The position numbers were made by a program, and so were the translations under genes. DNA of 64,000 nucleotides from Brasenia schreberi (lineage: Eukaryota; Streptophyta; Magnoliopsida; Nymphaeales; Cabombaceae). Below the pieces are notes generated by a model. It did no database searches, had not been told where the DNA came from, and was given only the letters and a program-made list of their open reading frames with translations. Below, piece by piece: positions 1-11,632 of this stretch. The stretch is taken from positions 16,259,501 through 16,323,500 of the forward strand of contig JAYKKT010000086.1 in assembly GCA_036023115.1 (NCBI GenBank), in the 5' to 3' direction. Each line of letters opens with the position of its first letter. Position 1 is the stretch's first letter.

Positions 1-1520
1 GTAGATAATGCATGCGATGTGCCAAATGTACTAGAAGTGTCAACTATGTATGCAACTCAACCCGAAGATGTTAGGAGATCATCTAGAGTTAGACAGGCCT
101 ATAGGAGTTATTCTCCCGATGATTGCATTTTGCTTACTGATAGTGGAGAGCTGATAGTGGAGAGCCTGAGTGTTATGAAGAAGTCATGGAATGTGATTGT
201 AAAGCAAATGGGTTGAGACCATGAAAGAAGAGATAATGTCTCTTCATAAAAATAACACTTATTAAGTGGTGAAGTTACCCGAAGGCAAGAAAGCTCTAAA
301 AAACAAATAGATTTTCAGGTTGAAGCAAGATCAACATATTTGAAAGCTTAGGACAAGGCAAGATTAGTGGTGAAAGGCTACCATTAGAAGAAACACATTG
401 ATTTTGATGAGATATTTTCTCCTATGATTAAAATGTCTTCTATTTGTGTTGTTTTAGGCTTAGCTGTAAGCCTAGATTTGGAGGTAGAACAAATGGATGT
501 GAAGACTTTATTTTTACATGGTGACTTGGAAGAAAACATTTACATGGAACAACTATAGAGATTTACAGTAAAAGAAAAAGACGAATATGAGTAAGTTGAA
601 GAAGCGCCTCTATTTGAAATTTGATTATGTAATATTGAAAGAAGGCTATAAGAAGACCTCTTCACATTATTGTGTATTTATGTAGAGCTTCTTACATAAT
701 GATTTTATTATTCTTTTATTGTATGTAGATGATATATTGTTTGTGGATAAGAATATCTTAAGAATTGCTAATCTTAAGAAGCAATTGAGCAAGTCTTTTG
801 CTATGAAAGACTTGGGGTCAACTATAAAGATTTTGGTCATTCAAATACATAGAAAGAGAGAGAAAAATGAGTTGTTCATATTTCAAAAAAATTATATTGA
901 AAAGATACTTGATAAGTTTAGTATGGACAATACTAAGGTGGTAACACTCCTCATGCAAAATATTTTAAATTAAGTGTGCATCAATGTCTTTCCACGCATA
1001 AAGAGAAAAAGGAGATGACTATGGTTCCTTGCTCTTCTATAGTGGGTAGCCTCATGTATGCCATGGTTTGCAACTGGTCAAATATAATATATGCAGTTGG
1101 TGTGAGTAGTAGGTTCTTGTTTAATCCTTGGAATGAATATTAGAATGGAGTAAAGTGGATACTGAGGTATCTAAAAGGTATTGCTGATTTGAAATTATGC
1201 TTTGGATATGAGAAGCTAGAACTTGTGTGAGTCTAGACTTTAGAGACTACTGAAGTTGAATATATTACTATTAACGAAGGTGCCTAGGAGTTACTTTGGA
1301 TGAAAAAATTCATGAAAGAGCATGGCTTTATGCAACCAAACTAATGGCACTCCCTTAAATATGTTGACAAAGCTTGTTATTGTTAAGAAGCATGAGCTTT
1401 GAAGAAAGATAGTGGGTATCAAGTTCACCTATTCGTCTACTAAGTGAAGATTTTGGTCCCTTTTGGTTGGAGAGGAAGTTTGATGGGCATTATTGCTCAT
1501 TTGGGTCTAGCCAAGGGGGG
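1..1520 (+). mobile_element. Copia LTR retrotransposon, decayed 3' half of pol (RT and RNase H)
   Basis: Reading the plus strand in three frames gives the usual order of a Copia pol end. First comes a hinge rich in RRSSRVRQ and SYSPDD (about 55-130), then the start of the reverse transcriptase domain (ALKNK, then stop for W, then IFRLKQ, 290-330; ARLVVKGY, 360-380; VEQMDVKTLFLHGDLEE, 483-535). The catalytic YVDDILFVDKN lies at 722-754 and the RNase H part (TLRYLKGI near 1160; TTEVEYI near 1240) follows. Stops and frameshifts interrupt all parts and about 80 codons around 560-650 are scrambled, so it cannot encode a working enzyme. The YVDD box itself is preserved. The purine run CCAAGGGGGG at 1511-1520 fits the polypurine tract that primes plus-strand synthesis. 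The element starts outside the window. Confidence 0.88.
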
Positions 1521-2090
1521 CATTAGTTAATGCATTACTATGATGAGTGTGGGCCTCGTAGAGAGAACATGACCCAATTTGGTTCTTTAATGCTTATAAT
1601 AAAGGTGAAAACCTAATATTGTTTGGTGGGGCAGCTGGTACATGGTGAGAGCAACTAATTGTGAGAGATAGAGAAAAACTGCACGACTCTTTACGAGAGA
1701 ATGAAGTAATGCACGAGCATCAAATACCGAACTTCTTAATTTTGGGTTCTTTCTTATTTGGTATTTTCTATTTCTACCGATTTTGTAATCCACTTTGGGT
1801 GAGATCTTCTTCAACTCTATTTTGAGTTTTTGGTGACATTCACGGTGGTGTTCGGATTTGATATTTTGTTATCATTGTTGTGAAGACTCTTTTGTGGAGC
1901 ATGTATATGCTCTTTCTCAGTAGAGTTTTTTTAGGCTTATGTGACCTTGTGTTTTTTTTTTTCTTGAGGGTTTTTCATGTTAAATTTGATACCTCAATTA
2001 TTTTTTGTTATTATTTTATATTTGATTGCGGAAGTTATTATTGTCGAACTGAAGTATGTGGGAGTCGGCATTTATTTTATTGATGGATTG
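1521..2090 (+). mobile_element. Probable degenerate 3' LTR of the preceding Copia element
   Basis: This AT-rich, non-coding stretch follows directly after the polypurine tract and has the T-rich composition usual for Copia LTR ends. I cannot place the right border: no clean TG..CA terminus or target-site duplication is visible, and no second LTR is in the window for comparison. Short open frames here are chance. Confidence 0.4.
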
Positions 2091-2222
2091 GTAGGTTCAA
2101 TTTTTGATTCGTCATAATACTAATGAGGGCGTGAAAGGAACGTTGATAATTTGGTTGGACTGATGCAACAGACGTTGATCAGGGTCCAATGTTATTGTAT
2201 TGATCCACTTAGGTCCGTATCC

Positions 2223-2693
2223 CTACATCGTCCTGATTTCGTGAGCCATGATATTATTGTAGTGGCGGATGTACGTTACTACCCAGTAAGGCATCTTCCT
2301 TGGCCACATCTTGCAAACAGATAGTACATGGTTCCAGCAGCTTTCACCTTCACCCTCGAAGACTCTCCTAAAGAAAAATATGGCCAACAGTTTTAACCTC
2401 ATGCTCGTCTCCGAAAGAGAAAATATAGCCAAATTTAGCCTCATGCTATTTGCCCCACCTAGAAAAATCTCTACCAATTGGATGAATAAAACTGACTTGA
2501 GCCTTCCTTCACCTGCAGGGAACTTAGTGCCTATGGCTTGCGGCAAGGGATCTGTGCAGCAACTCTCCAACTCTCATCCTCCATCAAATTCTAAGTTGAA
2601 CTGCTCTTTGGGGCCATAAAATGGAGCTTCTTCTTTGAATCCATTTGACAGATATCCATTATTCCGTCTATCACATACGAAATGTTGAATCAT
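2223..2693 (-). pseudogene. Coding-like relic, unidentified, one internal stop
   Basis: On the minus strand an ATG at 2693-2691 opens a frame of 156 codons that is broken by only one TGA, after codon 39 (2576-2574). The residues before the stop (NGYLSNGFKEEAPFYGPKEQ, then FNLEFDGG) and after it (LPQAIGTKFPAGEGRLK) look like ordinary protein rather than random translation. The plus strand is also open over much of the same stretch (2311-2619), so the coding strand is not certain. I do not recognise a family, and no splice borders or partner exons are evident. It could be a captured exon or part of a transposon. Confidence 0.3.
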
Positions 2694-2924
2694 TTGTTAA
2701 TATATGCCTTCGTCTCCATTTAGAGAAAGAAAAAAGAAAAGTAAAACGACCAAGACTGTCTACCTAAGAAATTGTCTGGTATGAAGGTTGTTCAAATTCC
2801 CATGAATTAAAAGCACATGTGGAAGTAACTAATTATCTAGTGATGGATCAGTAAGCTTATCTTCTAGTGTCATATGCCTCATAAGGAGGCCCCATGAACA
2901 TGTTGAAGCCCCAAAACAAATGAA

Positions 2925-2956
2925 CACTACAACAAACCTGAATAACTATGACGCCC
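2925..2956 (+). mobile_element. CACTA-like transposon terminus (single end)
   Basis: The stretch starts CACTACAACAAACC and continues to CTATGACGCC. Both the CACTA start and a nearby TATGACGCC match the ends of plant EnSpm/CACTA elements, and the same two blocks recur at 32610. No matching opposite end (GGCGTCATAG...TGTTGTAGTG) was found, so at most one terminus of a decayed copy is present. Confidence 0.3.
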
Positions 2957-3159
2957 ACGGGTGTATGAAGCATACACTGATTTGTCTCCAGTAATTCCTC
3001 TATAGTGGCCGTCATGGCAATCACTGAACCCATTTCTCTGGCGCACAATACTTTCAAGTTGAGAATGCGTTGAGTGCACACGGCAAGGGATGAGCACATG
3101 CATGCCTCATCCATGACCACCGTATGCGCACAATTTGTTGCACTGGAAACATTTAAGAC

Positions 3160-3277
3160 GCACTCACAGCGTTAGCTCACCCGGCAGGGGACATGGCTCA
3201 GAAGATGGAGGTCGTGAGTTCAATACTCCGGGCATAAATACCTCGCTTTGGCCTTTTGTCATAAACGGGAAAAGAAA
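3160..3277 (+). mobile_element. tRNA-derived SINE with 14-bp target-site duplication
   Basis: A 118-bp insertion is flanked by the perfect direct repeat GAAACATTTAAGAC (3146-3159 and 3278-3291). Inside it, a polymerase III A-box-like TTAGCTCACCCGG (3172-3184) and a B-box-like GTGAGTTCAATACTCC (3214-3229) are spaced as in a tRNA, and the right end is purine-rich (GGGAAAAGAAA). This is the structure of a plant SINE copied by LINE machinery. It is not a functional tRNA: the acceptor and anticodon arms do not fold. Confidence 0.85.
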
Positions 3278-3291
3278 GAAACATTTAAGAC

Positions 3292-5092
3292 ACTATAATA
3301 TCTACTCATGATTGTTTTTATGATTTCTATAGAAGGACACTAGTTTGAGTAATAGCAAAGTGGGTACTCAAAAAGGAAATGCAAGTTCTACTTAAAAGAG
3401 TAGCAACTTCCTACCAAATGTAAGAGATTTCGCAAGCCTGGAAGCTATCTCTTCTGCATACTTGGGAATATAGACACATCAAGCTTATGATCTCTCTTTC
3501 ATAAAGTTCCATAGTGATTGTCATAACTTACATTGAAAGGGTTACCTAAACTCAGTAGTAAGTACTTTTGACATCTATAGAAATAACTGCCCTGGATTGG
3601 ATTCTCTTTTCAAAGTTTCCATGTAATATTAGAGGTCCATAGGAATGGGTACACCTCCATCTAATGAGTTTTAGAATTCAAAGAAGAACGTGGATACATT
3701 TGGAAGAAAAATAATAGTCACATTATAACTTCAAAAGTTTCTTCTGGGTTTCAAGTTATTACAGGGCAACTGACTTTTCCATTCGATTATTGCTACTTCA
3801 ACTTTCAACTTTGTGTAGTTTCATTTAAACAAATGCAATGGTCGATTATAGTGCTTTAAATGGTACTCATTACAAGTCCTCATCCCTATAGTTATATTCT
3901 CTTCTACCCATATTCAGAACTCCTTCCCCCAAGACGTGTAATAACTGTGCTCTACACTGAACTATCTATACCCACAAAGGACCTTTCCAATTTCTTTCAT
4001 TCAACGCTGGTTCAATAATTCACATGCACATGCGTTTGCTTGCAAGGATAGGTGCCTCTTTTCCTTGATATTCATTCATGCTGCAGAGTGGTCGTAGCAA
4101 ATACTCTTGCATCATGATTAGGTGAGGGCCTCTGCTTGAACCAATAGATAGCGGTGTATGCTCTAAAGTGGCAAGGATATTGGTCACCAACCATTTTCCA
4201 CGACATCCATCAATCACGTCATTCCTATTTGGTACATTTTTTCTATGCTTCCAATCTTTTCACTAGATAGCCACTAGAGAGAATCCATTCGTGCTAATTT
4301 TTCTTCCTCTCTTTTTCCTCTTAATATGAAAACGATCTTAGTGGGTCGGCATTTGCGCAAAACTAGGCTAGCATTATCACCCCAATGGCGAAACATTGAG
4401 ATTTTAAGGAAGCTCGGCATAGACATGGATTGTTTCTGAAGAGCTTAAAAACGTCACCTTCGAGAAATAATATTTCTTCATAATTAGAAATTCATGGAAT
4501 CCCAGGCTTCAAGGAAATTATGTGTGCGTGTTTCATAAATTCTCAGAAATTCTTGATGCCAAGAATACTTTAGAATGTAAAAGTACCAACAACGTTCATC
4601 ATTTCATATCTCTAATTCTTGTAATTCGTTTTATCAACGCTTAGTTGCTAGGTTCTTGTGCAATGAGGATTTCAAATTCTATCTTGAGGCGTGGTGGGAA
4701 ATCTAGACCAAAGATTAAACTCCCATTGTTACTGTGAAGTTGGAAAACACGAACTTTAGTTAAAAGGTATTCTTCTGTTGTTTTAACTTCAAACTCACTC
4801 GAAGCCTTATGCATCTTAGAACACTCAGAAAATAAATATCGAATTTTATCTGAACTGAACAATTACCTGCAAGAATTGATGTATATATACATCTAATTTA
4901 ATTAATCTCTTATTTTCTCCTCATTAGCTTATCCACTAATTTGATAAATTTGCAGACCAATACTGGTTACTTCTTGATGACCTTCCCTATCTCTTACATG
5001 ATCTGCCTCATTGTTATGTATTTCCCACGCAAGACTTGTAAAGGAAAACTTGCACTCGGATTCTTGCAATTGTTAACACTATGACTTGTGTT
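3292..5092. other. No gene recognised
   Basis: AT-rich intergenic DNA. Short open frames on the minus strand at 4020-4217 and 4641-4862 have no recognisable motifs, splice context or codon pattern. Confidence 0.5.
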
Positions 5093-5981
5093 TGTTGGAT
5101 TTAATGAGTATTAATGACATTTAATTCATGTTGGTATCCCTAAATATATTTAATTAATATATGTTAAAGTCTTAAAGTCTAAAAAGTAACATATGAGGGA
5201 CTTTTGTAAAAGATGATTAAGAGGGGATAAAGTTTAGTTACATATTGAAGATTGTGACAAACTTGCTAGTCCTTTTATATATTTGGTAACTCATGAACCT
5301 TAGTTCAAAGAGCTTGAGGAGTATATCCTATATCATATACGCGCCCGTCAGATCGGGCTCGTAACTTGGGTTCATCTTTATGCACAAAAAACTTTTGATC
5401 TAACGGTCAAGAGTTTTTCATGGTCACAAATAAAGATAAGAGCAACAGTTTCAGATAAGGAGGGACAATTCTGGATAAGACGGGATGATTAGGGTTAAAA
5501 CGGTGCATCATTTGAATCAAATCCGTGATGCACACGTGCACCCTATAAATAGGTGATTAGGAGTCCTCCCTAAACACACAATTTCCCCCCTCTCTTTTCG
5601 TCTTCTAGTTCAGTCTCTTTGCCCGTGGTGCTGCTTCAGTCCCTATGCCTGTGGTTAGTCTCTCTCTGCTCCAACCATAAGCGACTAAAGTGTGTTCGAG
5701 GGTGACTCGAAGCCAAGTATGCACTCCTCGAGTTGTGTGTGCATTTTATCCTACGAAGAAGGCACATATACCAGTATGTACTAATAGCGGGATATTGATT
5801 TTTCTATGACAAGTCTGCAAAGCTGACTCATATAGATAAGTTTATGATTTTGTTTCTTTTTTATTTTTTGTACAACTTGGTTATAACTTATTTTGGATCT
5901 GCGACTACTATTTATGATTGAGACATGTTTACATTTGTTGAATATTATTTTATGCATGTACGTTCACAATTCTTTCCATTA
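5093..5981 (+). mobile_element. 5' LTR of a Copia element
   Basis: The stretch begins TGTTGGAT, a usual Copia LTR start. Its second half (about 5575-5975) recurs at 8045-8440 with clear similarity (shared blocks such as GAGTTGTGTGTGCATTTTAT and TTATAACTTATTTTG). A TATA box precedes the shared half. The right border is approximate because the primer-binding site is eroded. Confidence 0.62.
5544..5551 (+). promoter_or_regulatory. TATA box of the Copia LTR
   Basis: TATAAATA in the context CCCTATAAATAGG is followed about 30 bp later by CACACAATTTCC, where the repeated R-U5 part starts. That spacing fits a polymerase II start for retrotransposon RNA. Confidence 0.6.
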
Positions 5982-6239
5982 ATCTTATAGAAATCACTTT
6001 TTATCGTAGTGAACATGTTTGTGTATGCTACCCTCCAACCTAAGGTCGACTTAACCTTGATGCCGTAAAAGTTTGTCGGTCCATATTTTAAACGCTGACA
6101 AAAACATATAAAAATTTGGTTAACGATGTTAGGGTTGCATCTCTATATGAAGTCGGATTGTCCCAAATTGATGATATTGACCCTAGAAACTCGAATAAAA
6201 TCGTCGAGTGAAAGGATCACTATTGTATTTTATTGACAT

Positions 6240-8044
6240 TATCAAATATGTTATTTGATATATATAGTTCTTTCCCTTTCATAATAGCGAAATATCGGTA
6301 GCCTACCTTAGATCAAAAATACTATACTGAATACATCGGTCTTTAAAAGTATTCTATTGCTAAGTTCCTTAAATATCAAATAGTAGAGGGGAAATTTGTG
6401 ACCGAACAAGCCCACGAGTTTCAGTTTTTATGCCATGGTCTGAAGAAAGACGAAAAGGAGTTTCCTAACAAGTTTATTGTTACGTATATTATAAAGAAAT
6501 TTCCTAAGTCTTGGGAGGGTTTTGACTTAGATCTCAAGCATAAGAAGGGTAAGATGACCCTTGATGATCTAATAGTAGACATAACAATAGAGGAAGAATA
6601 TAGAAGTCAGAAACTCATTATTCTTGTAAATCATACTTCTAAGGTTAATATCACAGTTAGAAGGAAACAACCTAGTGATCATAAGGAAAAAATAGGCAAA
6701 GCATAAACTAATGCCCAAGATCCAAAAGAATCCCCAAAACAAACCATGTTGGCTTTCTGGTTAGGTTGGACATTGAGTGAGATATTGTCCCTCTAAGAAA
6801 ATCAAGAAACCTACAAACACTGAAGGAGCTATGATTAATATGGTGGTGATAACTACACTTACTAGTGATGAATATTTATCCCTTAAACCCCATATCCTTT
6901 TTATTTATGAGTCACAATAATGAATAGTAGACAGTGGTGCTAATGTGCACGTATGAGTTGACCAATCTTTGTTTGTGTCCTATCAGGATGTCTGTGGGTG
7001 AACAATGACCTTAGGGGATCATTCGACTACTAAAGTCAAGTGTTAAGGACACGTGGACTTGAAATTTCCTTCGAAAAAGTTTCTAACTCTTAAGCGAGTT
7101 AAAAACATTCCAACGATTCATCAGAATATCCTCAATGATCCTGCTTTAGTTAGTGAGTGATTAATGTTAGATTGTAAATATAAAAAAGTCGTTATTACAC
7201 GACTTAATACTAGATATTTCTTTGGAAAGAGCTATTGGTGTGTTGTAGAAGATCTGTTTGAAATTCATGTAGAATAAATTGTTCATTCTTTTATGAATTT
7301 TAATGATAATAAAACCTCTACTTCTGTTACATATTCTTCTTCTGTTGTGTGCAATGTTGAATCATCTGATTTATGACATGCTAGGTTGGGTCATGTAAAC
7401 CTTGATTCTATAAAAAGAATGATGAATTTAAACCTTATCACTAAAACTGTCATAGATATAAAACACAAATGTCGTATATGTCTGCAAGCGAAGCAACCGA
7501 GGAAACCTTTCCATATGATTGAAAGGAAATCCGAGATTTTGGATTTGGTGCACACTAATATTTGTGAATTCAATGAAATAACTACGAGGGATATCAAAAG
7601 GATATTTTATCATATTTATTGATTATTGCAGTAGATACTATTATATTTACTTACTTAAAAGTAAAGATGAAGCTTTAAAAAAGTTTCAAATATTTAGAAA
7701 TAACCACAAACTCAAGTAGACAAGTTATTTAAATGATAAGGTTTCATAGGAGATGAGAGTATACCTCAAATCTTTTTCAAGTATACTATCAAAATAATGG
7801 TATTGTTCATGAGGTTACTGCTCTGTACTCTCTTGAGTATAATGGGATAACTGAATGAAATAATAAAACCCTTTATAATATGGTTAATGCTTTACTTCAA
7901 AGTTTTTGGTTACCTACCTACATGTGGGAGAAAGTTTTGAATACGGCTTGATATATTCTAAATAAAGTTTTCCATAAACATAAGAAAAGTAATCCATTTG
8001 AGATTTAGAAGGGTCAAAAGACAATCCTTTATCATATAGATGTC
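6240..8044 (+). mobile_element. Copia gag, protease and integrase remnant; reverse transcriptase missing
   Basis: The gag (UBN2-type) part is the best preserved: 6398-6706 reads without stops, with features such as KKFPKSWEGF and MTLDDLIVDI. A degenerate zinc knuckle follows (about 6745-6795, spacing C..G..GH....C). Then come the aspartic protease (IVDSGANVHV, 6925-6955, after a stop), the pre-integrase zinc region (LGHVNLDSIKRM near 7384; CRICLQAKQPRKPF near 7470-7515) and integrase pieces ending near WEKVLNTA (7927-7950). Numerous stops and frameshifts kill all but the gag piece. Pol stops after integrase and sequence resembling the LTR R-U5 starts immediately, so the whole RT-RNase H part and the LTR U3 are gone. 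Confidence 0.85.
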
Positions 8045-8440
8045 AACACAATTGTCTCACTCTTCCCGTTTCCTGGTTTCGTCTCTCTATCAATGTTGTT
8101 GCTCTAGTCTTTGTACCCATAGTTAGTCTCTTTCTATTCCACCATAGACGATTGAGGTGTGTTCAAGGTTGACTCAAAACCAACTACGTGTTTTTCGAGT
8201 TGTGTGTGCATTTTATTCGTAGAGGAAGGTTAAGATACCCGTACATACTAATAGGGGGACTATGATTTCTCTAAGACAACTCTCAAAGGACGACTCACAC
8301 ATATAAGTTTTTGATTTTGCTTCTCTTATTTTTCGTACGGTTTGATTATAACTTATTTTGAACGTGCGAATGTTGTTTATAATTTGTGCATGTTTAAATT
8401 TATTGTATATTATTTTATGCATTTATGTTCACGGTTTTTT
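8045..8440 (+). mobile_element. Partial 3' LTR (R-U5 part only) of the same Copia element
   Basis: Aligned by eye with 5575-5975: both carry the stretch from ACACAATT through GAGTTGTGTGTGCATTTTAT to TTTATGCAT..GTTCAC. The U3 half, with the TATA box, is absent. The similarity begins where transcription of the 5' LTR would start. Confidence 0.65.
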
Positions 8441-10402
8441 ACATACCATTGACGGACATATTGCGATGGGAAGATGCTAACATATTACTCCATATACAAA
8501 ATGTCTTTCATAGTAACTTGTTTGCCGATGCGAGAGAGGCCACTGTAGCAGCGGTGACTTCTTATTTTGTAGGTTTCTATTCATGACCGATTCGAAAGGC
8601 AGCAATTGTTTCGTACTTGAAGGTGACGCGCGCATGTGGCTGTCAGTGAGAAAATTAAGCAATTGAATAAAGTCCTGTCCTTTTCTCATTCTGTCCGTTG
8701 GTCAAACCGATATGGAACTAGTCCTATCTACTCTCTTAGAGCAGGCCACACAAAGGAAGCTCCTCCCATCTATAAATGATTTCTCGACTTGAAAATATGC
8801 CTGCATGACATTCAAATAACCACTTCTAATTTGCCACCACCAATCACTTATAGGAAGAGGTTGCTGCCCAAGCAATAGCCAATTAGCTTGAAACGTTTAT
8901 AAGTTTGCGTGAATTACTGTCACTATTGTTCACATTGCCACCAATTTCACATTCAAACTAGTCCTGTTCACTGAGGACCTCATTTTCCATCAGTCCTCTA
9001 ATGAATCAAACCCTTCAAGGTACGTCAAAAAGGCCCAGTCAGAAGAGTAGCGCACAAGCCTCCCAAGGGAAGATCACATCCATTTTGTCTTCCATCATCT
9101 GCGTCAGGATGTAGGACGGAGTTGCAGCCAAAACATGAAGTCCCAAATTCGGCTTGAGGAGCTACACTAATCGAGAAGACGCCCGCCTCTAATTTTATAG
9201 GTTTATATAGAACTTAAATGAATATCTCAAACTAAGACAATAAAACGACCAATGAGATTAAGAGGTGCACCCCAAGCCAAGCCAAACCAATGAGGTGAAA
9301 AACCTTGTCTCTTCTTTATTGTATTTACTTCAAGTAGTGGCTGTTTTTTCCGTTAAATAATAGCACTTACTTTAGGTGGCCACCTGGTCTTGTATTAGTG
9401 CAAGTAGCTGGTTTGGTTCCTCCATGCAATTTGATCCAATTAAACGGTAAAAGTTGGACACCATCATATGAAGGTTGCCAAGACTAGGAAGCATAACTAG
9501 TGTACTTGAGCACAGACAAATGAAAGAGTGGTGTTCCAAAACGAAGATGACATCCCAAGAACGTTACAATTTGGTAGTATATACTATATTTGCATCACCG
9601 GACCAATATATCGAACAGAAGCTCAATCGATGTATTCAAATATCCGTGAAAGGAGTTGCCGCACAGCATTTCGGTATTGTCTATTCATCCATAGAGGGAA
9701 AAGTTGACCGGTATTAAGGTCTGTGGGCAATGAGGTAGTGGAAGTGGCCTTGCCGACATGGGTTAATCAATGTTCAAGTTTACCCTATGGTTGTTATGTC
9801 CTAGCTGTTAGCATAAAAGTCCTAGGGATGAGGGTCCTGAGTTAGGCAGAGTGGCTCCAGTGACATCCTCTTACAATTAAGCAATTTCTCCAAGTTGCGA
9901 ATTGAGAAAGGAAAGGGAAGAAAAGGTCGGCCGGTAAGTGCTTTGATTTGGGATGGCAAGATGAGCCAAAAAGATTCATGACCGCTTTACAGTTTGAAAT
10001 CCAGGATTGTGACTGATGGCGATGGCCCTTGGCCAATAATTGTGGGACATGAATACGGCGTGCTGCAATTATAGATGTATAGAGTTGGTCAGGCATAGAT
10101 AGATAGAGAGAGACTCTAATTCGTTAAGAGTTGGATGATGACCATATACAAGGACCAATGATCTGAGCAAGTGTGCGTGAGAGAGATTTCTTTGATAGAA
10201 TTCGACTAACAATTGGCTTACGACCGATATTTTTCCGCACAGGGACCGTGGAGAGCCAATCATGACTTCGCATGTTACTCCTCCGGGAAAAATCCTGAGT
10301 TATTTAAAAAAACAGTAAGAATGAGAAAAAGTGACTGAGTTGATTTGGAGCCCATGCACTGAGTATGAATCAATGTCGCTACGTATCTAGAAGACAGTCA
10401 TC
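8441..10402. other. No gene recognised
   Basis: Mixed-composition DNA with several short frames on both strands (8477-8689, 9842-10096 and 10069-10263 on minus; 9475-9717 on plus, which lacks an ATG). None has motifs or splice context I can support. It may hold decayed exons, possibly of the same gene as the exon at 10403-10625, but I cannot show this. Confidence 0.4.
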
Positions 10403-10625
10403 TCATGCATCTGTCATCGATTGTCCTTCATAAACCGATTGATAATGATACGAACCAGCTAATACTAAGGCTCCACCAAGAGCAGATAATTGCAAAGGAA
10501 GTTGCCCAATATCAGATGCGTATGTCCTTTCTTCAATGTCTGAATCCGGGATAGTCATTCCTTCCACTGGCACCTGATAGGGTTTTCTTGTACGATCTCT
10601 TGCTACTATAGTGCTTCTGGTTTCT
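10403..10625 (-). CDS. Putative 3'-terminal exon of an unidentified gene
   Basis: On the minus strand a good acceptor (pyrimidine-rich CGTTTCTTGCAG) is followed by one base and then 73 uninterrupted codons to a TGA. The translated exon begins ETRSTIVARDRTRKPYQ, has an acidic middle (IPDSDIEERTY) and a short hydrophobic stretch near its end (LPLQLSALGGALVLAGSYH), then YQSVYEGQSMTDA and stop. Composition and absence of stops make it look like real coding sequence, and the hydrophobic segment could be a membrane anchor. I do not recognise the protein, and no upstream exon could be placed in 10.65-11.3 kb, so the gene may be partial or a pseudogene. It is too short and lacks an initiating ATG, so it is easily missed. 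Confidence 0.4.
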
Positions 10626-11545
10626 CTGCAAGAAACGACGAGTCTTGATGAACTTTACCCAAAAGGAGAGTATATTTAGGGCATAGAAAGAAATCTTTTA
10701 CTAATTTTACCTTCACTCCATCCTGCTGTGCCGAAACGTGTTACGAAAGATAAGCATTTCGTTATACAGCTACACGTGCCCTTTTCGAATTAAAATTTCA
10801 AAGAAAGAAAAGGTTGTATCTCAGTCCTTGAATCAAGTGAAGCAAAAAAGAACGAGGACGGAGACGGAGATTGAACCAGTCATTTTAGCAAGCGCAAGAA
10901 CTTTTCTGTGATGGAGAGAGACGTTTACTGTCATATGGCTCCATCTAGAAGCCTGCTTTTGAGCTACCAATTAATTCTTGAAATATGTTTCGATTCCAAT
11001 AAGATTTAGATGGCGAATACATGCCATTAATACTGATCTCAAGAATTATTTATTAAAGCCAATCGTGGCCTGCCTGTCTGCCTGTCTTTTCCCGAAACTT
11101 CTCTGCATATGTGGATACAATCCCACAACGACCATGCAAGCCAATTGTCATACATGATGCAATCAGCATCTCATGAAATACACCATGTTATACAGCCCAA
11201 GCGATATCTTAAAAAAGGTAACGGGAAAATCGATGGCCAAGGATTTTTTTTTTGCAGTAAATGACATGTTGATTTAGATGGGAAGTGCTATTCGCACACC
11301 CTACTCGGACATGTTTGTTCTCCATGCATATATACCTCTTTCTCTTTGCTCTTCTTCCCGCTATTACTCCTCTCGCCACCTCCTCCCTTCACTCTAATCA
11401 TCGCCACAAATAAGCTTTCTTCTTCGTCTTCTTTCCCTCTTCTCTCCTCAACCTCCTCCCGCGTCTTCTCTTCTCCCCTCTTCCCCTTTAGTAGCACTTG
11501 TTGCATATTTGCATTCTTCATCGCACAATTAAATGCTTGCAGGCA

Positions 11546-11632
11546 CGTTTGCCTTCCAAGGCAGATGCCCATGGGTGTGTTTGGCTTGAGGAGGTAGACA
11601 TGCCCACATGCGTCTGGCCTTGGAGGCAAACG
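11546..11632. repeat. Imperfect inverted repeat in a CT-rich region
   Basis: Arms CGTTTGCCTTCCAAGGCAGA (from 11546) and its near reverse complement at 11610-11632 (GTCTGGCCTTGGAGGCAAAC) are separated by about 43 bp. A third related block (GGGTGTGTTTGGCTTGAGG, 11574-11592) lies between them. It could form a hairpin. No transposon family is recognised. Confidence 0.45.

Noticed and set aside
9475..9717. 80-codon plus-strand frame
   Set aside because: No ATG start, no recognisable domain and no splice support.
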